Positions 1-5,033 of a DNA stretch of 7,930 nt are shown here, piece by piece. Every line of letters starts with the position of its first letter. Position 1 is the stretch's first letter. The notes below the pieces were generated by a model. It worked only from the letters and a program-made list of their open reading frames with translations, was not told where the DNA came from and made no database searches. The position numbers were made by a program, and so were the translations under genes. Where the stretch lies: contig JALNWC010000104.1 in the NCBI GenBank assembly GCA_023231075.1, forward strand, positions 1-7,930, given 5' to 3'. This stretch comes from Rhodoferax sp. (GTDB taxonomy: Bacteria; Pseudomonadota; Gammaproteobacteria; Burkholderiales; Burkholderiaceae_C).

Positions 1-492
1 ATTTCGCCCACGCGCTTTCACAATTCGGTGCACAACGCGGCTTCGGGTTACTGGAGCATTTCAAGTGGCGCCATGGTCAGCTCGTCGGTGCTTTGTGCGT
101 TTGACGGCAGTTTCGCCGCTGGCCTGCTGGAGGCGATGGCGCAGGTGATGTTTGAGCAAACCGCGGTGTTGCTGGTGGCCTATGACACCGACTACCCCGA
201 GCCGCTGCGCAGTGTGCGGCCTGTGCCGGATACCTTCGGGGTGGGGCTGGTGCTGGCGCCCCGGCGCAGCGAGCGCAGCCTGGCCCAGTGGCGTCTGGCA
301 CCCGCCACCTGCTTGACCGGCGCGCCGGCGCAACGCCTGGAAGACGACGCCCTGGAGCGCTTGCGCAGCAGCATTCCTGCCGCGCGCTGTCTGCCGCTGC
401 TGCGCAGTGTGGCGGCGCAAGCCCAGGGCGAGGTGGTGCTGGACTACCTGCAAGGCTTGCAGCTGGCGGTGCAGGTGGCACCTTGCCTTTGA
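1..492 (+). CDS. Beta-ketoacyl synthase chain-length factor (APE type), C-terminal part
   Basis: The frame is open from the first base, so the gene is 5'-truncated by the window edge. The 163 visible residues include SPTRFHNSVHNAASGYWSI at residues 2-20, a hallmark of the 'ketoacyl synthase, second type' proteins. These are the chain-length-factor subunits that pair with the catalytic ketosynthase in aryl-polyene pigment synthesis (ApeC-like in the E. coli nomenclature). Whole proteins of this kind are about 240 residues, so roughly a third is missing. A Ser/Ala/Gly-rich stretch, SLCA-like then FAAGLLEA, follows the motif. The family acts in the cytoplasm with acyl carrier proteins to set polyene length. 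The stop TGA (490-492) overlaps the TTG start of the dehydratase, implying translational coupling. The GTG at 28 is internal and not the start. The family call is from recalled motifs. Confidence 0.85.
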   Translation: MSPTRFHNSVHNAASGYWSISSGAMVSSSVLCAFDGSFAAGLLEAMAQVMFEQTAVLLVAYDTDYPEPLRSVRPVPDTFGVGLVLAPRRSERSLAQWRLAPATCLTGAPAQRLEDDALERLRSSIPAARCLPLLRSVAAQAQGEVVLDYLQGLQLAVQVAPCL

Positions 493-1001
493 CGCGCGCG
501 CCCTCAACCCTGCAGCACGCCGATATTGCGCGGCGTATTCCGCACCAGGGCAGCATGTGCCTGCTGGAGCGCGTGAGCGCCTGGGACACCCAGCAGATCC
601 GCTGCGAGGCCAGCAGCCACCTGGCCAGCGACAACCCCTTGCGCGCGCACGGCCGGCTGGGCGCGGCTTGCGGCATCGAATATGCCGCGCAGGCCATGGC
701 CGTGCATGGTGCCTTGCTGGCTGAATCCGAGGCCAGCGTCGGCGCTGCCAGCCTGGGCCCCACCCTGGGTTACCTGGCCAGCGTTCGCGGCGTGACGCTT
801 CACGTGGACCGGCTTGATGATTTGAGCGATGCGCTCAGCATCCACGCCGAACGCTTGAGCGGCGACAGCACCACAATTCTTTACAGTTTCACGGTTCATG
901 CCGGGCGCAGGCTGCTGCTTGGCGGGCGTGCGGCGGTCATCCTCGACGCGCAAGGCCTGGCTCTGCCACAACCCGGCACAACAATCCCCCGAAACCTATG
1001 A
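489..1001 (+). CDS. ApeP-type 3-hydroxyacyl-ACP dehydratase (hotdog fold)
   Basis: This 170-aa protein should dehydrate, or help dehydrate, 3-hydroxyacyl-ACP intermediates during aryl-polyene chain extension. In the E. coli pathway ApeP works in a heterodimer with ApeI. Visible features are IPHQGSM at residues 17-23, SDNPLR at 47-52 and the hotdog helix GIEYAAQAMAVHG at 62-74, with Glu64 in the place of the FabZ catalytic glutamate. The frame is open far upstream. I chose TTG at 489 because it overlaps the previous stop as TTGA, leaves the usual short N terminus before the PHQG motif, and has AGGTGG at 473-478. TTG at 483 is an alternative that adds two residues. The 3' end overlaps the reductase start as ATGA (998-1001). 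By eye the canonical FabZ histidine is not in place (see findings). Confidence 0.86.
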   Translation: MTRAPSTLQHADIARRIPHQGSMCLLERVSAWDTQQIRCEASSHLASDNPLRAHGRLGAACGIEYAAQAMAVHGALLAESEASVGAASLGPTLGYLASVRGVTLHVDRLDDLSDALSIHAERLSGDSTTILYSFTVHAGRRLLLGGRAAVILDAQGLALPQPGTTIPRNL

Positions 1002-1735
1002 ACACAACACCTCTTCGCAAACGCGCGCTGGTCACAGGCGGCAGTGGCGGCATCGGCGCGGCGATCTGCCGGCAACTGGCGGCCGACGGCTTTGATGTCA
1101 TCGTGCACGCCAACCGCAATCTGGAGACCGCCCAAACCGTGGTCGACGCCATCCAGGCCGCAGGTGGACAGGCCCAGGCGCTGGCCTTTGACATCACCGA
1201 CGCTAGTGCGACCACCACCGCGCTGGAGGCCCTGTTGGCGCAGGGACCGATCCAGGTGCTGGTGAACAATGCCGGCATTCACGACGACGCCATTTTCCCG
1301 GGCATGCAACTCGGGCAATGGCAGCGGGTCATTGACGTGTCGCTGAACGGTTTTTTTCATGTCACCCAGCCCTTGATGATGCCGATGATCCGCACCCGCT
1401 GGGGACGCATCATCACCATCACCTCGGTCGCCGCCGTGGCGGGCAACCGCGGCCAGGTCAACTATGCGGCCGCCAAGGGCGCGCTGCATTCGGCCACCAA
1501 GTCGCTCGCGCTGGAGCTGGCCAGCCGCGGCATCACCGTCAATGCCGTGGCACCGGGCATCATTGACACGGCCATGAGCCAAGGCAGCTTCAGCGCCGAC
1601 GACATCGCTCGCATGGTGCCCATGAAACGGGCCGGCCGGGCCGATGAAGTGGCCGATCTCGTCAGTTTTCTGGCCTCGGAACGCGCCGCCTACATCAGCG
1701 GGCAAATCATTTCCATCAACGGCGGGATGATCTAG
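998..1735 (+). CDS. fabG: 3-ketoacyl-ACP reductase, FabG-like (APE ketoreductase, ApeQ-like)
   Basis: This is a 245-aa classical short-chain dehydrogenase. The NAD(P)-binding TGGSGGIG is at residues 13-20, NNAG at 90-93, and the catalytic tetrad reads Asn117, Ser143, Tyr156 and Lys160 (YAAAK). PGIIDTAM lies at 186-193 and the family ending INGGMI closes the protein. It reduces 3-ketoacyl-ACP to 3-hydroxyacyl-ACP in the cytoplasm. The preceding chain-length factor and dehydratase place it in the aryl-polyene pathway rather than housekeeping fatty acid synthesis, where it would be the ApeQ counterpart. Its ATG shares ATGA with the dehydratase stop and has no clear Shine-Dalgarno sequence, so translation is probably coupled. 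Many APE clusters continue with another ketosynthase after the reductase. Here the operon stops, and an 81-bp inverted-repeat element begins 95 bp downstream. Confidence 0.92.
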   Translation: MNTTPLRKRALVTGGSGGIGAAICRQLAADGFDVIVHANRNLETAQTVVDAIQAAGGQAQALAFDITDASATTTALEALLAQGPIQVLVNNAGIHDDAIFPGMQLGQWQRVIDVSLNGFFHVTQPLMMPMIRTRWGRIITITSVAAVAGNRGQVNYAAAKGALHSATKSLALELASRGITVNAVAPGIIDTAMSQGSFSADDIARMVPMKRAGRADEVADLVSFLASERAAYISGQIISINGGMI

Positions 1736-1829
1736 AGAGGGGCGGCCCAAGAATGCTGTGAACCTCAATACGGGCGCGGTTTCTGGCGGTTCAATCCACG
1801 GCAATGCAAGACTGAGTTGGGCTTGAGTC

Positions 1830-1910
1830 GGCGGGGGTGGGATAGACGCCGGGCGCTCAGCGTCCTTCGGACTTTTTAATATCGCACCCAACATCTATCC
1901 CACCCCCGCC
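1830..1910. repeat. 81-bp element with perfect 17-bp inverted ends
   Basis: GGCGGGGGTGGGATAGA at 1830-1846 is exactly inverted at 1894-1910, enclosing 47 bases. The next ten inner positions pair imperfectly on the plus strand (four C/A mismatches). On the minus-strand RNA the same four become G-U wobbles, giving about 27 consecutive pairs. A second small hairpin (GTCC-TTC-GGAC, 1862-1872) sits in the loop. No target-site duplication is visible outside the arms. It could be a dispersed palindromic element (MITE- or REP-like) or a structured RNA or terminator between the ape operon and the island. Only this copy is in the window, so its repetitive nature is inference. Confidence 0.7.
1862..1877 (+). 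terminator. Possible weak intrinsic terminator of the ape operon
   Basis: A 4-bp GC-rich stem, GTCC-TTC-GGAC (1862-1872), is followed directly by TTTTT (1873-1877), about 130 bp after the reductase stop. The hairpin GGGCGCT-C-AGCGTCC (1851-1865, one G-U pair) overlaps it and could compete. The short stem makes termination uncertain, but no better candidate lies between 1735 and the toxin-antitoxin genes. Confidence 0.35.
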
Positions 1911-2059
1911 TTGCGTTGTTGCCCGATCCGGTATGGGTGGTCATTGGGATAGCGATGCCAACTACCGGTTCAGACCCATTGGAGCCGTTCACGACAGACA
2001 GCTTACTGGCTGTTCAATAGATAAAGCGAAAACTTGGGGTTATCGTTTACCTCTTGCAC
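1911..2059. other. Non-coding gap after the inverted-repeat element
   Basis: I see no credible gene here. The stretch carries GATGCCA (1954-1960) and CGGTTCAGACCCA (1966-1978), a motif that recurs almost identically at 2782-2795 on the other side of the toxin-antitoxin module. It also has a small hairpin, ACAGC-N6-GCTGT (1998-2013). No clear terminator for the minus-strand antitoxin gene is visible. Confidence 0.5.
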
Positions 2060-2413
2060 TCAAGCCGCCTTCATGTACATATCGATATGCATGGACGAAT
2101 AGGGGCAAATCAGACCACCACCTTCTGTGCGTTCCAACAACCCAAGCTCGGCAAGAATCACTACGTCTTCGTGCACGCGCTTGACATCACGCCCGACTGC
2201 ACGGGCCAGCTCACGCACTGACAACTCGCCCTTGCCCTGCGCGGCACGAACAATCTCCCAACGCTTTTCGGTCAGTTGTCCAAAAAAATGGCCGGGGCTT
2301 TCAAAATTCAGCACTTCCCCTTGGTAGGTATCTGCATTGGCTACTTTGGCCATGGCGCGCAACGCACCCTTCCAGTCGGACTGCATGGTAATGGTGAGGT
2401 AACGATCTGTCAT
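2060..2413 (-). CDS. Winged-HTH DNA-binding antitoxin (HVO_A0114-like, TumA-type)
   Basis: This 117-aa protein resembles the HVO_A0114 family of putative DNA-binding proteins, the usual second gene beside TumE-type toxins. Residues 43-60 (FFGQLTEKRWEIVRAAQG) form the entry helix. A helix-turn-helix spans about 63-86 (ELSVRELARAVGRD, then a recognition helix), and a wing follows at about 93-111. Expected roles are neutralising the toxin and repressing the shared promoter by binding its palindrome. The ATG overlaps the toxin stop as ATGA (2410-2413), so the pair is translationally coupled, with the toxin first. Family assignment comes from motif memory; the antitoxin role rests on the partner and gene order. 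Confidence 0.8.
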   Translation of the reverse strand: MTDRYLTITMQSDWKGALRAMAKVANADTYQGEVLNFESPGHFFGQLTEKRWEIVRAAQGKGELSVRELARAVGRDVKRVHEDVVILAELGLLERTEGGGLICPYSSMHIDMYMKAA

Positions 2414-2694
2414 GGTTCTCTCCGGGCGGCGACTGCCGCAATAAAGTCTTCAATCAACTGCGCCACACTGACAAACGTGTAGGGCATTTCCACACCGTCC
2501 AAATGACAGTGATCGCCCTTGCCACGTTCGTTGTCAAAACCCACCACGCGAATTCCATCAAGCACATAAACCGCGCTGTATTTGTAGCCGTGTTCTGTCG
2601 GTGGCACCGGCGCTGATACTTTCCACACCACCACTTCAAGAATGGCGCCCTCGGGCGTGACGTTTTTGAAGCGTGTGATCAACTGGGCTTGCAT
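2410..2694 (-). CDS. tumE: TumE-family toxin of a toxin-antitoxin pair (DUF6516-like)
   Basis: This is a 94-aa protein, the usual size for the TumE / DUF6516 family. It has the family landmarks: a hydrophobic strand ending in VVVWKV with Trp24, GYKYSAVYV around residues 36-44, and the conserved FDNERGKGDHCH at 53-64. The charged and histidine-rich motif suggests a nuclease-like or RNA-acting toxin, but the activity is not established from sequence. The frame extends upstream to a GTG at 2748. I chose ATG at 2694 because it matches the family N terminus, and the upstream codons would lie inside the apparent promoter. There is no Shine-Dalgarno sequence before 2694, and the predicted transcription start lies within a base or two of the ATG, so the mRNA may be leaderless. 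It is co-transcribed with the downstream antitoxin. Confidence 0.82.
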   Translation of the reverse strand: MQAQLITRFKNVTPEGAILEVVVWKVSAPVPPTEHGYKYSAVYVLDGIRVVGFDNERGKGDHCHLDGVEMPYTFVSVAQLIEDFIAAVAARREP

Positions 2695-2714
2695 GTTGGC
2701 TATTATGCCAACAT
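2693..2714. promoter_or_regulatory. Palindromic operator over the -10 box and toxin start
   Basis: ATGTTGGC (2693-2700) and GCCAACAT (2707-2714) are perfect 8-bp inverted arms around TATTAT. The palindrome covers the -10 box and reaches the toxin start codon, the right place for autorepression by the winged-HTH antitoxin. The arms are directly seen; the binding protein is inferred. Confidence 0.65.
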
Positions 2715-2729
2715 AAGTTACTTTGTCAA
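2702..2729 (-). promoter_or_regulatory. Sigma-70-type promoter of the toxin-antitoxin operon
   Basis: On the minus strand a perfect -35 TTGACA (2729-2724) is followed after 16 bases by CATAAT (2707-2702), five of six matches to the -10 consensus. The expected transcription start falls at about 2694-2696, on or just before the toxin ATG. This is the best promoter match I see in the window. Confidence 0.75.
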
Positions 2730-2999
2730 GCCGAGCCGTATTTGGCACTCAATATGGCTTGATGCCATGGGGAACGGAAGTCGGTTTCAGACCCAAAGCG
2801 GCCAGCCACGCGGTACTTTCGTGGGTCAAGTCCGCAGCGGTTGCGGTCGTTCGAGAGGCGCTCCCCATTTTTTGCCAGTTTGATTGAAGCCTAGAATCGC
2901 CCAAAACAGTCTGCGGGGTTTGTCGGAATTTTTATACCTGTATAAATTTCAGGCAAAACCGCTGTAAGCAAGACTGCAAGCCATTCTCAGGAGGAATTC
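2715..2999. other. Divergent intergenic region between toxin-antitoxin and protease operons
   Basis: No credible gene lies here. It contains the toxin -35 box, a CGGTTTCAGACCCA motif (2782-2795) matching one at 1966-1978, a T-run (TTTTTT at about 2871-2876), and the palindromic promoter candidate for the protease operon at 2920-2946. A ribosome binding site for the leader ORF sits at its right end. Confidence 0.5.
2920..2946 (+). promoter_or_regulatory. Candidate promoter/operator of the protease operon
   Basis: TTTATACCTGTATAAA (2931-2946) is a perfect palindrome (7-bp arms, 2-base centre). Its right arm reads TGTATAAA, like an extended -10 box. A weak -35-like TTGTCG starts at 2920. A start near 2953 would give a leader of about 120 bases that carries the small ORF. 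The palindrome could be bound by a regulator not encoded in this window, or by the neighbouring antitoxin. Confidence 0.4.
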
Positions 3000-3065
3000 A
3001 TGTCCAATTTATCGTGTAGCGTCCGAGGTATAGAGCAGGTTTTGCTCTATACATTAGGCCGCTGA
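3000..3065 (+). CDS. 21-codon leader peptide upstream of the protease
   Basis: An ATG at 3000 is preceded by a textbook AGGAGG five bases away, the strongest ribosome binding site in the island. The predicted peptide begins MSNLSCSVRG and ends with LLYTLGR before TGA at 3063-3065. The protease ATG lies six bases later in the same frame and has no Shine-Dalgarno sequence of its own. The protease may therefore depend on reinitiation after this ORF, or rarely on readthrough of the TGA. Codons 10-18 lie over a perfect hairpin (3028-3052). A nonsense mutation in a once longer N terminus of the protease gene is a plausible alternative. The peptide itself matches nothing I know. Confidence 0.5.
   Translation: MSNLSCSVRGIEQVLLYTLGR
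3028..3052 (+). promoter_or_regulatory. Hairpin inside the leader ORF
   Basis: GTATAGAGCA (3028-3037) and TGCTCTATAC (3043-3052) are perfect 10-bp inverted arms around GGTTT. No T-run follows, so it is not an intrinsic terminator. It ends 10 bases before the leader stop and 19 before the protease ATG. It could slow ribosomes, control reinitiation, or be a DNA operator. Confidence 0.6.
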
Positions 3066-3071
3066 ACCACT

Positions 3072-3755
3072 ATGACATCCATTCCACCTCTATCCCAAAC
3101 TCAACCAGAAACATTCATCTTGGAGTCGCTCAGCGTTGATGACGAGTCAAACCAGCGAATGGACGGAAAAGTTCTTTACGAGGTTTTGCGCCTACAAGGC
3201 AAAAACCCGATCTATTACTACTTTCGAACTCAAGTTGAACTCATCAAGTTCGCAGACGTATTTAGAGCCTCAGGATACAGATACTTACACCTATCCTGCC
3301 ACGGCGATGAACAAGTTCTTCAATTTACATTCGGGCAGACAACCTACGCGGACTTCGCCTCAATATTTGAGAAGAAGTTGAACAACAGGAGACTATTCAT
3401 TTCAGGTTGCAGTCTTGGAAACGAGGTATTCGCACAGGCTGTTTTTGAAAAGAGTGGCGGCATGTACTCGGTTACCGCGCCAACCAAGAAGGTCTTTTTT
3501 TCACAAACGACATCCTTTTGGCCAGCGTTTTATTACATGATGCATGGCTGGGATACCGAAGCGATGAAGCGAGCGCGTCTCTGGCATGTTCTCGAACGGC
3601 TAACCGAGATATTCGAGATGCCGATGGCACACTACTTCAAAAACACTGGAAAGAAATCCGCAATCGACTACCGCCTCTTCGGCCAGACAACAGTGATTGA
3701 TGCCTTAGTACCGGCAAAAAACGCAATCCCCGATGTACCGGACGCAGTGGCCTAA
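3072..3755 (+). CDS. Small caspase/CHAT-like cysteine protease, putative
   Basis: This 227-aa protein shows the pattern of the caspase-hemoglobinase fold. A hydrophobic strand ends in YLHLSCHG (residues 71-78, His77), and a second strand ends in FISGCSLGNE (109-118, Cys113), giving the expected His then Cys dyad. The start (FILESLSVDDESNQRMDG, 15-32) and the later SVTAPTKKVFF and FWPAFYYMMHGW (149-160) resemble a family of stand-alone bacterial CHAT-like hypothetical proteins. No signal peptide or membrane segment is seen, so it should be cytoplasmic. It is probably processed or activated by an unknown signal, as bacterial CHAT proteases often are. The start ATG has no ribosome binding site and lies six bases after the leader stop. 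The downstream gene begins 16 bases after the stop, which points to one operon and a possible substrate. GC is far below the flanks, suggesting recent acquisition. Protease activity is inferred. Confidence 0.65.
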   Translation: MTSIPPLSQTQPETFILESLSVDDESNQRMDGKVLYEVLRLQGKNPIYYYFRTQVELIKFADVFRASGYRYLHLSCHGDEQVLQFTFGQTTYADFASIFEKKLNNRRLFISGCSLGNEVFAQAVFEKSGGMYSVTAPTKKVFFSQTTSFWPAFYYMMHGWDTEAMKRARLWHVLERLTEIFEMPMAHYFKNTGKKSAIDYRLFGQTTVIDALVPAKNAIPDVPDAVA

Positions 3756-3771
3756 CCACACCCGCCGCGCG

Positions 3772-4746
3772 ATGCCCGAGACTACTTATCAACGCTCTGA
3801 TGCAGTTCTCTGCTTCGAGAATTTCAAGGATGCTGCGCTCTACTTTGACCGCGTACTCCCATTGAATATGGGGCGCATGCGCGGCGATTCGGACGTCGGT
3901 GACATCCTCGTTGGCTACCCTGAGGAAGTACCCTCAGCCGCGCTCTCTCACCTCGTCGATGGAATCGAAGGCAATACCAAAACCTACAGCCACGCGACAC
4001 GAATCATTGAGTTCACGTCGGCACGTTGGGTTGACTTCGCACGAAAGGCCGAACCGTACGCGCGTCTCCGGGCGGGGGAGCCCGGGAAGCGAGATGAAAC
4101 CGACAGAGCAGAAACGCTCAACCAGTACGAGAAGCTTCGCAGTTCTTACCTCGCCAACGACGAACTACCCGGACACCAGCCGATTCGCGCAATCTTTCAG
4201 GAGTACGCGCGGTCGTTGGGCTTTAGGGAGATCTGCGTTTCCGTCCCGGCTCGCACGGCTGCGGTAGTTACAAGCGCTGATCCAAGCCTTACACTGTCCC
4301 AGTTAAAGCTTGTCGATACCGCCACTGCTGATTGGCGTCAAATCATTGAGCTACGCAAGGACAAGGAGTCGCACCAGCGTCTGATTCGCTTGCGGCTGTT
4401 CATGCACTCCAACTACACAGGTCGGACATTCGCTTTCATCGGGGATGATCTTGCTCGTCGAATACATGAGTACGAGGCGGCTGCGAGAAAGCACGGATTC
4501 AAGACAGTGTTGTCGTCGCTCACGGTGCTACTTAACGCCAAGGACGTTCAGGCGTCTTTGGGCGCAGGACTTGTAGCGGGTCTCTTTGGCGGCCCACTAG
4601 CCGCCCTCGGCACCGGGTTGGCGGTGGAAGTCGGTCAGATAGCGGTGCATGTTGCTGAACGTCTGCATGAAATGCGCGACTGGCGCTCGGGACACGAGCT
4701 CGCCTACCTCATCGAATCGCAAGCAAAACTCGCCAGTGGCAAGTGA
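3772..4746 (+). CDS. Unrecognised 324-aa protein with Gly-rich hydrophobic segment; protease partner
   Basis: I do not recognise a named family. The N-terminal part (residues 10-90) contains AVLCFENFKDAALYFDRVLP and VGDILVGYPEEVP. A very charged stretch (about 98-122) could be a flexible, cleavable linker. A helical middle region follows with DWRQIIELRKDKES (187-200), LRLFMHSNYTGRTF (207-220) and a conserved-looking DDLARRIHEYEAAARKHGF (225-243). Residues 261-285 are uncharged, with seven glycines, and look membrane-active rather than a plain anchor; a charged helical tail ends the protein. The start is uncertain. ATG 3772 leaves the FENFKDAALYFDR motif near the N terminus; ATG 3733 would overlap the protease gene by 23 bases and add 13 unconserved-looking residues. 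Neither has a Shine-Dalgarno sequence. The position directly behind a caspase-like gene suggests an effector or substrate, as inference. An alternative is a cytosolic scaffold or sensor. Confidence 0.6.
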   Translation: MPETTYQRSDAVLCFENFKDAALYFDRVLPLNMGRMRGDSDVGDILVGYPEEVPSAALSHLVDGIEGNTKTYSHATRIIEFTSARWVDFARKAEPYARLRAGEPGKRDETDRAETLNQYEKLRSSYLANDELPGHQPIRAIFQEYARSLGFREICVSVPARTAAVVTSADPSLTLSQLKLVDTATADWRQIIELRKDKESHQRLIRLRLFMHSNYTGRTFAFIGDDLARRIHEYEAAARKHGFKTVLSSLTVLLNAKDVQASLGAGLVAGLFGGPLAALGTGLAVEVGQIAVHVAERLHEMRDWRSGHELAYLIESQAKLASGK

Positions 4747-5033
4747 TGCCCAACTCATACGTTGAAGCGAAAATTCCTAGGATTTGTCTGTCGGCTGTTG
4801 AGTGCCTGGAATGTCTCCTACCAGACCCTCTGGAGTCATTCACTGTCAAAAACCCAATGACTCCTTGCGCTGCAGACTTGTCCCTCGCGCAAATCAAACG
4901 CGCTACTTGAATCAAGTATGCCGCCACGATTGGCACACGATATAAAGTCCCCACGCTTGTCGCTTCGCGTACTGCGCTGCCCCCAGCGGGCTGTGTTTGC
5001 TCGGGGCGGGCCGCCGAAAAATTGCTTCGCCCT
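4747..5033. other. Non-coding region at the right island edge
   Basis: I see no convincing gene. Besides the 9-bp inverted repeat, the right half (about 4945-5033) changes to GC-rich sequence with CGCTG-CCCC-CAGCG (4975-4988) and a GGGGCGGGCCGCC block. This resembles intergenic GC-rich repeats I associate with Comamonadaceae genomes, from memory only. The composition change suggests that the island boundary lies around 4930-4960. Confidence 0.4.
4832..4864. terminator. Inverted repeat between convergent operons
   Basis: GGAGTCATT (4832-4840) and AATGACTCC (4856-4864) are perfect 9-bp arms around 15 bases. It lies 86 bases after the stop of the 324-aa gene, where a transcript end is expected. 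There is no T-run, so it may be a transcript-stabilising hairpin or a weak terminator rather than a classical one. Confidence 0.4.

Noticed and set aside
896..1894. Long 332-residue open frame on the minus strand opposite the reductase gene
   Set aside because: The plus-strand reductase has every catalytic motif; long antisense frames are expected in GC-rich coding sequence, and this one shows no family motif.
2695..2748. N-terminal extension of the toxin from the GTG at 2748
   Set aside because: These codons coincide with the -35/-10 promoter and the palindrome, and family members start at the equivalent of ATG 2694.
3053..3071. ATTAGGC-like sequence near the leader stop, considered as an integron attC core
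   Set aside because: It lacks a matching inverse core at the proper distance, and the nearby hairpin has perfect arms without attC-type extrahelical bases. No integrase is present.
4709..4954. 81-residue open frame on the minus strand covering the end of the 324-aa gene and the following gap
   Set aside because: It overlaps the end of a better supported gene, has no ribosome binding site or recognised motif, and its composition looks like chance translation.
1736..5033. CRISPR array, tRNA or insertion sequence in the island
   Set aside because: I looked for regularly spaced direct repeats, a cloverleaf and transposase motifs and found none; the 81-bp element has no coding capacity or visible target duplication.
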